Positions 1 to 12,800 of a stretch of DNA of 64,000 bases are shown here, in pieces (positions within the stretch are counted from its first letter, which is position 1; each line of letters opens with the position of its first letter). The translations under genes and the position numbers were made by a program. The notes under the pieces were generated by a model that saw only the letters and a list, made by a program, of their open reading frames with translations, was not told the DNA's origin and did no database searches. Origin of the DNA: Ricordea florida. Lineage: Eukaryota > Cnidaria > Anthozoa > Corallimorpharia > Ricordeidae. The DNA lies in contig OX453273.1 in NCBI GenBank assembly GCA_949710005.1, forward strand, positions 32,960,250 to 33,024,249, given 5' to 3'.

Positions 1-831
1 ACCCTTGATTAGAGGTAACAAGAGTCCATGAAGGTAACAAATGGGTTGGAACGCTTCGTGCGGCACATGCCCAGGAGCCGATTTCTTGGAGCCTCCATAT
101 GTGCTGTACCCTTGAATCAACCCTTTCCCGCAAATAATTATTTTTAGAACAGGCTTTCCCACGAAAATACATTGTTTTTTTGTTTCCGAGGACGTCTACA
201 TATTGCCGTAGTGAGAAAACTTCAGAACAGAAAAAAGCATATGTAAATGAGCATGAATGAACTGTGCTCTGATAGGTTGATTGGTTATTAGGGCGTGACA
301 GATTTTACGCGAAAACTATTTCTATAAAAAAAACTTTTCATCAGCTGGGCACTATCTCGATTTTTCCTCTCCTCGTTTACAATTTTGGTGTTAAGTAAGT
401 TTTAGGTAACTTCTTTGTTGCATTCTAGTTGTTTTCTGAGGGACATCAGAGGCGTAACTAGGATTTTTCAAAGGGGGGATCACACTCAGGGTACTTACAA
501 GATATGTGCCGTGTTTTACTAAATGTAACTATCTAGCACTGGAAAAGATTTATTGCATGTTGATTCTTCTGATTCGCGTGTTTTCGCCACCTGAATTTTA
601 GGAACATAAAACAATTATCTCACAAAGGGGGGAGGGGTGGGGGGGGGGTCACGAGCACCCCAGGTCCCTCCCCTCTAGCTACGCTCCTGGACATCATGGG
701 AGCGAACTTGGTAATATTGGCTCGCGGGCGTCTATTTGATCTCGGACCAATATATCCCATTACGGCCCTCACTCTCAGTTGGTAAGAGGCTAGTAGCAAA
801 TAAGCAAAAAAAAGGGATAAACATAACTCAC
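1..831. other. Intron sequence without visible exon
   Basis: No exon with splice sites and sensible coding was found on either strand. The stretch contains the hAT-like MITE at 449-688 and otherwise unremarkable AT-rich sequence. Confidence 0.5.
449..688. mobile_element. hAT-like MITE with 8-bp target duplication
   Basis: A 240-bp block with inverted ends (left gaggcgtaactag, right the complement of aggagcgtagctag) flanked on both sides by GGACATCA (441-448 and 689-696). An 8-bp duplication is the hAT signature. It contains a G-rich run and no ORF. Confidence 0.8.
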
Positions 832-876
832 AGGTAGTTCAGGTGCAGGAGGCTTGGAAAATCCCCTTTCCGAACT
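832..876 (-). CDS. Exon 38: short LRR-like exon
   Basis: 15 codons ([15 protein letters not shown]), phase 2 in and out, donor CT|GTGAGT. Reads on from exon 37 as the continuation of a leucine-rich repeat. It is the last exon I can place; later ones must be beyond position 1. Confidence 0.5.
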
Positions 877-3800
877 CTAATGATCTTGTTACGTTGAAGC
901 AATCTAGAAAATATGACGAGGCCATATTTGCAATATTTTTTTCTTGTATTCTCCTGTTAGGTCAATTTTAGTTTTTATTAAGTTGTAGGCTGGAAAGGAA
1001 ACACTTACATAATCGCTGTGGTTTCTGGGAAGTATCCAGGAAGCGATGTCAGACTATCACTTTTCACTTGAACCCAACCCTCTCTACCAGGCAACCTTAG
1101 GCACGTAGTACCGCTGGGACATTCTGGGAAATTGACATCATTAAAGAGCTAACTTAAGCTAATTTAAAATATTTTTTTTGTTATGGTCATTTAACACCAT
1201 TTAGTCCTTCAAGAGAGAACAAAGATCAACATTCGTCGACAGGTGTAGTTTTTCTTTATTGTTATCAGTATAGTGAGATAATACGTACCGTTAATGCAAG
1301 AAGCTCTTTTACCTAAAAGAGGAGGAAAACATGAAATTAAGCTAGTAAACAAATAGACATAAAGATCACTACCTCTGGCGCGGAAAAACTTTAGTTTACC
1401 GAACTTGGGCACGAAGACCAAAAACTATATTCAAGTTTTGCCAGTGTCATTTTTTTCCCGTAATGTCAGTCTCTTGAGGTAGTAACTGTATTACTATCTA
1501 ATGTTTTAACTGTCATTTACTTGTTTTAGGAGACAATGGAACAGTAGCAATCTTTTACCAATCTTACTCACCTAAGCTTGTTTGATAATATGCCTTGAAT
1601 CCTGTCATGATATACTTGCTATTTGAGCGGAAGATCACGGTCAAAGCATTCGACGTTGATTCCAGAACCGGCGGAAAAGTGTAACCACAATACTTCCCAA
1701 TAATGCTGGACGCGTAACGTTCGCCGTCACGTACCATAACGTAATCATTGGAGCACTTAGGATGAGATTCGACTGCAAACGAGTGAAATTCTAGGCGAAT
1801 CACGTGACCTTCTGGAGCGTTTATCAGCCATGTGCAGTTTATGTCATTGCCGTAATATCCCGGATAATAAGGTGAGAGAATGAACCCTGAGCCGCTGGTT
1901 AGGTTTTGGTTGCAGGCTGAAATATGGGATAACAGGTTATAACATTTATTAAGGACATTAAAATTTTTTACTGTCTAATCATATCCCTGCTTTTTTTTAT
2001 TTTTCTATGAAAAAGAGGATAAGCTTACGAAGCCTCCTTTACGACAGCGCACACTCTCCATTCGTTTTCGTTTCTTCATAAACCGCATACGATTTCAAAA
2101 CTAAAGGCGCACATGATTCACACGAGGCTCAATGGCAGAAAAGTATTCAGATTTCTGTATTATGAAGTACTTTGAAGTATTGATAGCCCCTTCCACGTCC
2201 CACCACCAATTTGATAGTGTCAACGTGGATTTACGTTTTATGCCTAAGAAAAGAACACAGTGGCATCTCTAGACTTCATACCCCAGAGCTCCTTAGCTGA
2301 AACCCATCATGTTTGCAAACTACAATGCCTTGATATTATTCAGTTGGATCAGCTTCTTGTTCCACAGTTGGGCTTTAAAAATGTTACCATTTTGTCTCTT
2401 CAGAACTTCAGTAGTCATTCAATATCAAAAGGGCAAACTTGCGTAAGTTAAGTTGACTTAAAGGAATGCAATGCAATTCACGGCTTTCCTGGTTACAAAG
2501 GCCTTTATCACACTGATATCAACATGAAATATGTTGTAAAATATGGTTAGTTTATCTACTATCTGCTATACCTTGAGCAGAGGTCAGCGGTTGCGGTTGA
2601 CAATATCCATGTGACATGTACAAACCTCCTATGGCAATGTAACCTGGTCTGCCATCAACCAGACCCTCAATAATAATCTAAAGGCAAAACACGTAATACA
2701 TTTTGTAATAGTAGACAGCAAAACAGTCGAATTAATTCCTCGAGATCAGTATGACGGACTGGAGTTGACGTCAGTCACCCTCGTTCTCCACTTGAAAGAC
2801 AAATGAAAAATGTGCAAGGCCAATGGCATGCAGAAAATGTGCAAATGAATATATTTTCAAAATTCAGGGTTAAACTTTTGCTTCGACCACTCAAGACAAT
2901 TGAGCAAGTTCATACTTGTTTCCAGTTATTAATACTAACTTACAAATAAGTGTTTGGTACAAAGATGGGATCATTTCTACTTAGACTGTCAGAGTTGACG
3001 AATCAATGGAAGTTTTCTTTCAGTTTTACAATAATAACATTCAGAAATCATTCCTTACCCGAAAGCTTGAAACTGTGCCAATGGAAACTTGTCCATGATA
3101 CCACCAGTTGTTATGTTTACTCTGGTTATCTACCCAGATTGGTTGCCGTTTATACTTCTCGTTTACAAACTGAAATATTTTTAACCGCATGGCTCCAGGT
3201 CCGTACATCTTGTACTTAAAGTTTAGACATTTTCCGTACGAAGTTGCTGATCTGTTGTACATCGGGCTCGTGTAAATGGCTGCACCAGTGTCAGCATGAG
3301 TGTTGCTTACAGTAATAAGGTGTGGTCCTTCGGGTAAAAATGGAAGGTACTAGGGTTATCACATGGAAAAGGAAATGATAACTGAAAGTATTTCTTAAAC
3401 TATGTAACGAAGCAATATCATCGCACCGTGGTCCCTCAAGACAACGCATTTGGCACTCTAAATTCTGCATGTACAACTTTGCTATTGGTACACAAGGAAG
3501 ATGAAAGAGGCAATTCACAAAAGACTCAACCCTAGCCACATCAACAGGAATAACGGAGCCGAAATACTGGAAGCGTGGATGCCGACAATCAGAAAACATC
3601 AAAGCAAGCGCTTAACAAGTCAGCGGATCACCGAGGTACGGATCGAAATGCATTAATCACAGCAGTCAACCGCCTGTACATAATGTTATACCGGAACTTG
3701 CCAACCCTATTGTATGAAGAAGAACTAGCAGTGAGTAGTCGAAACGTCGCGATCAACATCCAAGTGAGTCCGCAGTGAGACAAAACAACAAATTTATATT

Positions 3801-6800
3801 ATCAACTTTTCTTTAAAAAGTAATTTTTAACGGTTAAAAAAATCAAGATGGTTTTGGAAAGAACATTAAATGCCGCAAGGTTCTAAAAACGTTACGCCAC
3901 TTTGTGACCAAGGTACAGGAAACGCTAGATATTCAGTGGCTGACAATCATATAGTTATTGCTGTCATGCTAAAGCTGTATTATTTACCAATGTCAAAACA
4001 AGAATAAAACCATGTGAAACCATTGTTTGATGTCCTAACGTTTGCATTGTGGTGTGGTTATTGCTCGGTGTATTTGACGTCGTTTAGCGATAGCGCCATC
4101 TGCATCTCCATCAAAATTTGAATTGGATTAATAAATTACCCACCTTGGTGCTTTCTACAGCTTGAAGGATTTTGTCTGTGAAATTTTCCAAATTTCAACC
4201 AGGATAGCACGTTTCCATTGCGATCTCCGCATCCATATGACATGTGAATTATCTCACTGTCTTCCATGGAATAATCCCACATATTCAGCCCGCTAATCTT
4301 TCCAGTAATATCTGGGTTTTGAGTTGTTGACCAAAACTTTACCGATAATTTCCCATGACCTATTTGTATGAAAAACGTCTCAGTGCAGCCTTTATCTACA
4401 GTAAATCTGAATAATTATGTAAGCTATCGGGACTTAAGCGAGAAACGTTATCTACAGTGTAACAATGAAACTAGAAAACAAACATTCTCTTAACTGGCTC
4501 CCATTATTCATTGAATTCAAGAGTTTTTTATACGAAAAACGAGATCATTTGTCTAAGTGGTCATTATGTAACGTTCTCGAAGCCAGAATGTCTTATATTA
4601 ATGTTTTTAAAGATTTAAAAATTTTATAAGATCTTCTTCCGATATAGTTCAAGTATTATACAACGAATTAACATGATTTTTGGAAAAGCATTTACTTAAG
4701 TCTTGAATTTTAAACTCTATCGATACGTTGATTACCAAAAGCAAATTATGGGCACCAGATTCGAAAGCATCAATTTGAAGCCGTCGAATTTGTTCTGGAT
4801 GAAGGAAATCGGGCACTTTCGCGCACTTTTAATTGTAGAACCCACAGGGAGAAAGAACAGAGGTCGAGACGAAGAAAAATCTAACATTCATTTTGAAAAA
4901 GATTCGTTAGAAGAAAATGAATCTGAGGCCAAATCCGAGGTTACAAAACACTGGTTGCTTTAGCTTTCCCTGTCGGCAAAAAAATTAATGAAAGATGACC
5001 TGTTGTAATTACCCGAGGCTTCAGCAGCATTAATTCCCGCTTCTCTTTTTCATTTTGACTTTCAATACCTGGTATAGAATCCAACGACACTGCCTCATTA
5101 TTCCTGTCAACATGTTGTCCATCTTTATAGGTTTGCCAGTTTCCCGTGTTTGATGTCCACGTGAAACAAACGTGATGCCATTCTCCATCGTCAACTGACA
5201 TCATGGCTTGCCTAATATTAGGATATGAAACGAGAAATAAAACTGTACAAAATCCAATAAAATCTTGAGCATTCTGAGCCCGAAAATGGGATCTTATTCT
5301 AGTGGTACAGTGTAATACGCTATTTGAATTCTTCTAAAATCCTTGTTTTTCGGGAGTTGAAGTCGACTCAGCGTTATTCACATATAGAAAGGATGAAGTC
5401 ACAGCGGGATTGTTGAATAGATATGATTGCAGTTTTTAAAAGAGAAACAGATCACAACAAGTTATTTTTCTTACTTTGCCTGAATTTGTATGACCTAGAT
5501 GCTTGCTTTATATGATGCACGTATTGCTATCGGCATTGTGATTTCTAATATTGGGACTCTTGGGGTATAGTATATGACGGTTCAGTGTTCCGCGGTGCGG
5601 CTCGGACACTCGAGCCTTAAGTCTAAACCAGAGCTTGTTCTGCTACAATTTAGCTTTTCATTTTTACTCTAGCTATCAAAATTTCCTCCTATATGTAAGA
5701 ATAGCTAATAATGAGACAGTAACACCTACACTTCAAGCCGTATGACGTTTTCCTTTAAGAGAATCTCAACTTTAGTTTAAAATCGATTTATTTCTTCATT
5801 TTACGTCCGAGGTAAACTGATCGCAAACCTTACCCTATGAAATCAGGGTCTCCCAGGGGGGCTCCTTGTTCCCTTTTTTCCCTCCAAAATTGCCCAATGT
5901 TCCCATGTTCCCGCAGCTTTTCCTTACTTGTTCCACATAACATATCTGCTTGCCACGTACCCCCTATCCTCAGAGGTTTGACCAGTTTTTGCTTCCATGT
6001 TCCCTAAAACAAGAGCCTTCCATGTTCCCTTGTTCCTCAAAACCCCTGGGAGAACCTCACTTAATGGGAACTTAGCTATGTAGCCCATATATGGCAGTAC
6101 CCTCCTCCCTTGCACAAAAGTCTGTCAACCTCCTAAATTGTATCTCAGAGAGATAGCGGACATGAAGCGGATCGATTTGGAAAACTACACAAACCTGGTG
6201 ATGTTCTCCATAAAGATCAACTTCAAATTACGTCGAATAACTAAACCAAATCCGCGATGCATCCCGTCCTTTGTAGTCACGTTGTAATCGATGTTTAGAG
6301 TGGAAGACTTGGTAGCTACCCAAGTGCAAAAGGTAGCTGCAGTCAACGCCGCTGACCAAGTTATATTTGTGGAAACAATGTCGTAGCTGTTAAAATGTAT
6401 CTCAAAAGTACTTGATTTCTCTGGTGGAAACAGAAGAAAGCAAAATGAGGAATATCAAAGAAAGCAACAACGACAAGAAGAGAAAAGTCATCAAAATCAT
6501 TCGTTTGAGATTACTGCTTATAGTAATCTAATGTTAGTATAATCTTCTATAAAAAAAACTTATAACGGAAATTTAGATTTTATATACGAGCTGCCTTCCC
6601 TGCGAGAATTCCTCTTTAGCCGCCAATTGCTATGTTATTTTGGAATAGTGGTCCTTAATTTCCAAGAAATGAATTCAAACGGAATTAACTTTCATACAAT
6701 TTAGGATCTTAGCTATCCAACTCTGTCATCATGACCCTTAAAAGTAAATAATGATACATCTGAAACGCCATCTAAACATTTATACAAATTTCTTTTGGAA

Positions 6801-9800
6801 CTTTTTCAATATTCACCCAAGGGAAAATGAGCCTGTGAATACAGCCGCCTCTTATCGCTTCCCGCGCGCAGTTGCGGGAAGCGATGCATGAGAGGCAGCT
6901 GTGTTTACAGGAAAATATACACACGCAATTCTTTACTAGTTTAATTTGCAAGTACTGGGTCAAATCATTGAATAAGAACCTTGATTGCCATCGTTCCAGT
7001 TGATTTCTTCAATAACTTTATCAAGTTCGCCAATGTCCCTTGCACTTTTCATATGCCAGATATTCCTTTGGTTTCCGTTCTTCCACCCCCACCACTCGCT
7101 GACTGAGCCAGTTAATGCCTCATCTCCTGCGAAAAGTATTATTGGGCGAAATACAACGTGAAAATTCAGGAACTTGTAGGTTTCAAGAACCTAAGGAGAA
7201 ATGATTAAGATGCTAGATTTCTTGGGGGGAAAATCAAACTAGCCGCGTGGTATAAACCTCGAAATCACTACACCACTACTGGTCCTTAAAAATTTAAAGA
7301 TGATAGACAAAACTGTGGGCATCAACCGGCGTAAACTTGACTTATTAATCCCAGGTTATTGTTTTAAGACTAGCTGCAGAGCAGCTATTACGTACTCGTC
7401 AAGATAACTGATTAAATTAACAACGAAGGCTGATCTATCTTTATACCATGCCGGAATGCTTAATTTCAAGGCAGTGAACGGGTAAAATCTGGTAGCAACG
7501 AGCTATAAAGTCATGTAAAAGAAATGTGTTAGAATAGATAAGACGAACATAAATCGTGCTAAAACCTTTTTTTTTTTATTTTGACCATTATGGTCATAGG
7601 ACTCGGACGAATATTTTTACAACAGAAAACAATTTCTACCCAGAAAAATCCTCTAAACTGCGTGTTTTCAGTAATCATCCATAACTGAGAATAATTCTTA
7701 AATACCACTCTACTGTTTCTTTCCTATGGTTTACCCCAAGCTCCGATAGGAACGTGACGACCCAAAATCAATCTTCAATGATGACATCGTATTAAAAGAT
7801 TTACCTTTTCCATCGTAGCCACAGTAACGCTGATTGCAGTAGGAGGGGGCTGTCAACTTGTACACATAAAACTCTCCGCAGTTTCGAACCTTAATTGTCG
7901 TTTCCCAGCGACAGGGATTAACCCCGAGTACGAAGCAAAAATCACGTGTCACTACGCCCTCGTCAACATCTGGGTGTCTTCCATTCATCCATCCGGGATA
8001 TCTGGCTCCACAACGTCTGTAGGGAACGCTCCAATCAGGTATCTGAGTTCCAGCTGCGCCAGCAATTCTATACCAGCGGTTGAAATCGAGCGTGTCGTCA
8101 CAGGTGTCTCCACTTCCGCTGTGGTTAACAAGACGGTCTGCCGTGTTCAGTGTAACGTAATTATAACATTCTATGGGGGCTGCACAAGAAGATAACGGTA
8201 AATTCAAATTAATTCATGCAGACTTAAAACAATAAATTTGTCTGAGTTACGCGTCGTCTAAACGAGCACTTTTTGCACTTTAATTTGACGATATTTGCTC
8301 TTGCAGACTAGAAAAATTGGTTAAATCTTAAATGACAAATTCTTTTGTTTGAGAGCTGGTGAGTTAGCTTTTGTTTGGGGAAATGAAAGTTGTCGTCTAA
8401 AAAAGATTTGTCGTGTAGACGACTCGACACTTAAAATGTACCAAATATTGTTATGATATTTTTTGTTCCAAATATTGTTACATATACTGTTATTTATATA
8501 GTCTCGCTTTGTTTGTCGGCCGGCCTAAGTCACTCCTGACGAATTAAGACGTCTGAAAGACGTTTGCTGTCCCAATTAAACGATCAAATATATCTGTCAC
8601 ATAAGAATTGCCACATAAAGATTGGTAGTGAAGAAGACGTTTTTCAGTGGATTTCCGTGATACGATCATCGCGTTAACACAAAAATATCGCGAAAACATT
8701 TGTAACCGGTGAGAAGAACAATAATTTGCAATGCCGACGATAATAACACCGACAGATCCCGTAACTTTTCGCAGCTGGAGTTCAATAACTGCTTTCTTGT
8801 TCAACAAACAACAGAATCGAGCAGGGAAGCTTCGTGTAAGCTCTCCAAAATAGTTTTTGGACCTTATCATAGTTATAAGGTAATGTCCATTACCAAAACA
8901 TCACATGTGGCAGTATTTTGCAGATTTTGGCTCTCAGCCAATCAAAAAAGAGAGCATTTAGGTGATGGTAGCACTACTACCTGACTCTATTATTCCCAAT
9001 TTTTCCTCAACCAGTAAACTATGGCTAGCAATATAAGATGCTGCAGTTTAAAGTTGAAGGCCATGTCGTCCATACTCACGCGCAATTTTTTCACACTCCT
9101 CCATGGAAAATGATACCTCTTTAATGTTGATGGTTGCTTGGTTTTGTTCTTTCGAACCCACGAAGACAACCTAGAAGGAACGAGTGATTAAGGCAACATA
9201 AATCATATCAGTTATATTACATGTACCAGTATGCAATAAAATGAATCTGTAGTTATGACCTATCATGTTTTATATGACACAATAGATAATCGTCATTTGA
9301 ATGAACGACTGGCAGCCATTTTGTTCATCGTGGTGATTATCGACTGATAATCCGAGATAGCGCACCAATCAGAGCGCGCGATTTTGTATAATAGCCTGAG
9401 TAATTATACTAATAACGTTTACTCAAACATGGAATGAGGCGTACATGTACGGTACAAAACATGGAATGAGGAGTACATGTACGGTACAATGCAATACCTG
9501 AAATATCTTAGTATTACTTTGCAAAGGGAGCTGTATAAACGTCCACTTAGGGGTTTCCTCGTTAACAGACCAAATCAAGTTTGAATTCTCTGGATATGAA
9601 TTGTTTATGAATAATTCCAAAGATCTCTTGAAGTACTTCCCCGCACTCCTGAACCAAAACCGGAGGCATCTTGCCAAGCTGCTGTTCATTGGTGGACTTG
9701 TTAATGTTCGTTTGAGTTCGCTGCCACCATGAAGGTACAGGAATCTTTCTTCAAGAAAACAGTGTACACGTCAGTTCAAAAAAGTTAGAAGCGATCAAAA

Positions 9801-12800
9801 GGATGTAATATTATTTCATCAGTGGTTTTCTATACTGCAGTCGACAATCACGCAATCTGTGATGAGCTGGTAAAACAAAAAAACAGCAGCAGTGCAAATT
9901 TAAAGTAGCGTTGGTACATGTAATTTTGGCAAAAAGTGTACGTACCTATATTAAATAGTGTAAAGTTTCAGTTTCTACAATTTGGATAATGGCAAAGGAG
10001 ATTGGTCTCAATCGTTGGATCTAGTGTTGCTCAGGGCAAAAATTCTTCAGTAGTTCTGGTGGTTAAATTTGTAACACCAGACGTTTTCACACAAGTTACT
10101 CTATTTCTCAATTAGATTATGAGCTCGCGATTCCTATGGGGTGATAGTTGATGAAGCCGAAAACCGAATCAACTATCACCTCATAGAAATCGAGAGCGAA
10201 TAATTCAATTGTTTTGCTTACCAAAATACTAAATCTTCCTGCGAAACTTCGCTAAAGTGCTGCACTCTAATGGCTGCTAGTGTACGGTAGTTCAGCCAAT
10301 TAGATTGCGGCATTCGCATTAGTATACAAGTGTACCAGTAGATACAGTAGGTACAGGATCCTTGGGCTTGGTAAAGATACATCTTAACGTTTAGAAGTGT
10401 TTTTGGGCAACTTCGATTTTGTAACTACCCAAAATTATCGTCGACGATGGCGGGCTATTACACGACGCTTGTAATTAAGCAACATCATTCATCGCGGGTA
10501 TAAAAGGAGCTTCACATGCAGAGTCTTGCCCAATCATCCCTGAAGAAAACACTAGACAGAAGTGTCGAAACGTTGGGTGAATTCATTATTTCAAACCAGT
10601 GTAGCATCAAACTATGTCTTATTGTCCACCTGGTTGCAACGTACACATTTCCTTGAACTATAAACGAAGTAGTTGACTAAGTATACTCACCGGGATCCAC
10701 TTTCCAGTCTGGATGTCCAGTCCAGGCGCACATATCCTCGCTAAAGTCACAGTCGCAAGTCGCTATGAACAAATGAATAGACTCCTCAGTTAACACAAAA
10801 GTTTTCATTGATCCGGGAAATAAGGTTTGACTGGTATTTACGCACGCGCACACACATGCCCTCTCGAGAACACAACAGTCTTGAAACATTCTGTTCATGT
10901 GTGGTCTGACTGAGAACTTGTTTTGCCTTTGTGCACTGTTACCTTGTCTGAAGATTCGGGGACAGGTTCCGTCTATCACGGAGAGATCATCAACAGCAAT
11001 GTCACCTTCAAGATCGTCACCAACCACACCCTCTAGGACAAACTGTTACAAACAAACAAATAAAAACTTATTGAAGACGAAACAGAACAATGGAAGTGAA
11101 CCATTCGACTTTTAACTGTCACTGGTCTCAAGGCTAGATTCATTATACACTTAATGTATTGTCCCGAGGGAAACAGTTAGTTTTGTTTCCCGAGAGTCCT
11201 GATGTTTCCCGAGACGAAGTCGAGGGAAACATCAGGACTCGAGGGAAAACAAAACTAACTAGTTTCCCGAGGGACCATACATTAAGTGCTTTGTTATATA
11301 TTTAGACTTTCCCTTAGCAAAAACAAGCAAACAAAGACGGTACAACTGGCGCGCGGGCAACAACTGCGCAATTGTATCCCGGTCGGGATACATTTAAATT
11401 TGTTCAAGGGCACGTGACCAAGAATCAACCAATCACAGTGCTCGTTTTGTTGAGTGAAAGTCTAGGTATATAACAATTCAATTTATGACTGTTCAACAGA
11501 CGAGGAGGGGTAGCGAGATCCCTTCAAACTGGCCAAATGAACAATCATATCGTGCCCCTGACTGTGAAATAGCAGGTATCCACCGATCTCAAAACCTTCC
11601 CTCTAAGATTCCCCACTAATGAATGTGCTGCCGTCGCATACCTTATATTCCACAGTCTTGAGAATGGATACTTGTGCAAAGATCCAATGGTCTCCATGAT
11701 CACCACTTTGACTCCAAACTGATTCTTCAGAGCTATTTGTTTTAAGGTACACGTTTAACTTTCCAATGTGGCGCCCATACATGTGGTACCAGAACTGTAG
11801 GCATGCGCTCTTGTTCGGTTTAAACCAATCACTTACAAGACGAGCTCGATCACCAAATTTACGCTGGGAAGCCTCGATAAAAATGTAACTCCCTAAGAAA
11901 ATAAGTTGTTGCAAACACTTTAAGTGACTCTCATTCTATAAAACGCGCCAGTAACAAGGGCAACCAAATCCTGCCCAGATAGAAATTTTGGCCGGTTCTA
12001 ATGTTTTAAATGAGTTCTGACCAAACAACGCTAACTGCAATACGCCTTTCCAACAATGTTAAAGTTATTTTTGATCGCAATATTCAGATGTGCGCACCAA
12101 AACATGAATTAAGCTGCCAATCGCAGTTAAAGAGGACCCGAATGAGATAGATAAAGCCGCACAAGTAGGTTTCCATGTCTTAATGTGATTGACTATAACA
12201 TGGACCTCGGCTAAGGGAAACCCTTCTAGCTTTCTTTATGCCTGTTTTTGTTCTGGTTGTTATAGTTGTTAGCTCGATGAGGGTGGGTAACGGTCACCGT
12301 AAACTTACTCTACAAAAATAAATCGGATAGCAAATCATCAACATTGAATTTCTAAGGCAGATTGCACAAGACTCCATAACGTTGCCCAATTTTTGATGTA
12401 ATATACAAAAGGCTACAAACATAACTTGTTTAGGAGCATGAAACTAAAAAAAAAAAACTTGTCGAACGGCTGTTACCTCGTTTTGTTAATGTGCCATGAT
12501 CGAAGGAAGGTCCAGTGTTCTCAGACGGTGTTCTGCCTGAACCAGTTCTCCACGAAAAATGTTCTATGCCTTCATCACTTGTCAAACCACAAAAGCCATT
12601 CTCAAAGCTGCAGTGACCTGCAAGAATTACATGCAAAATTTTTTGGGACATATTGTAAAATGATTACACTGTACCTCAAGCTTGAAAATGTTGAATGGAA
12701 TGTTTGAAGAGGTTTGACTAAAAAATTTGACTTAAGTCTTATAGTACACGCTCAAGCGCCACCGGGAAAACGGCATGCGTGAGAGTCATCTTAGTGGAAA

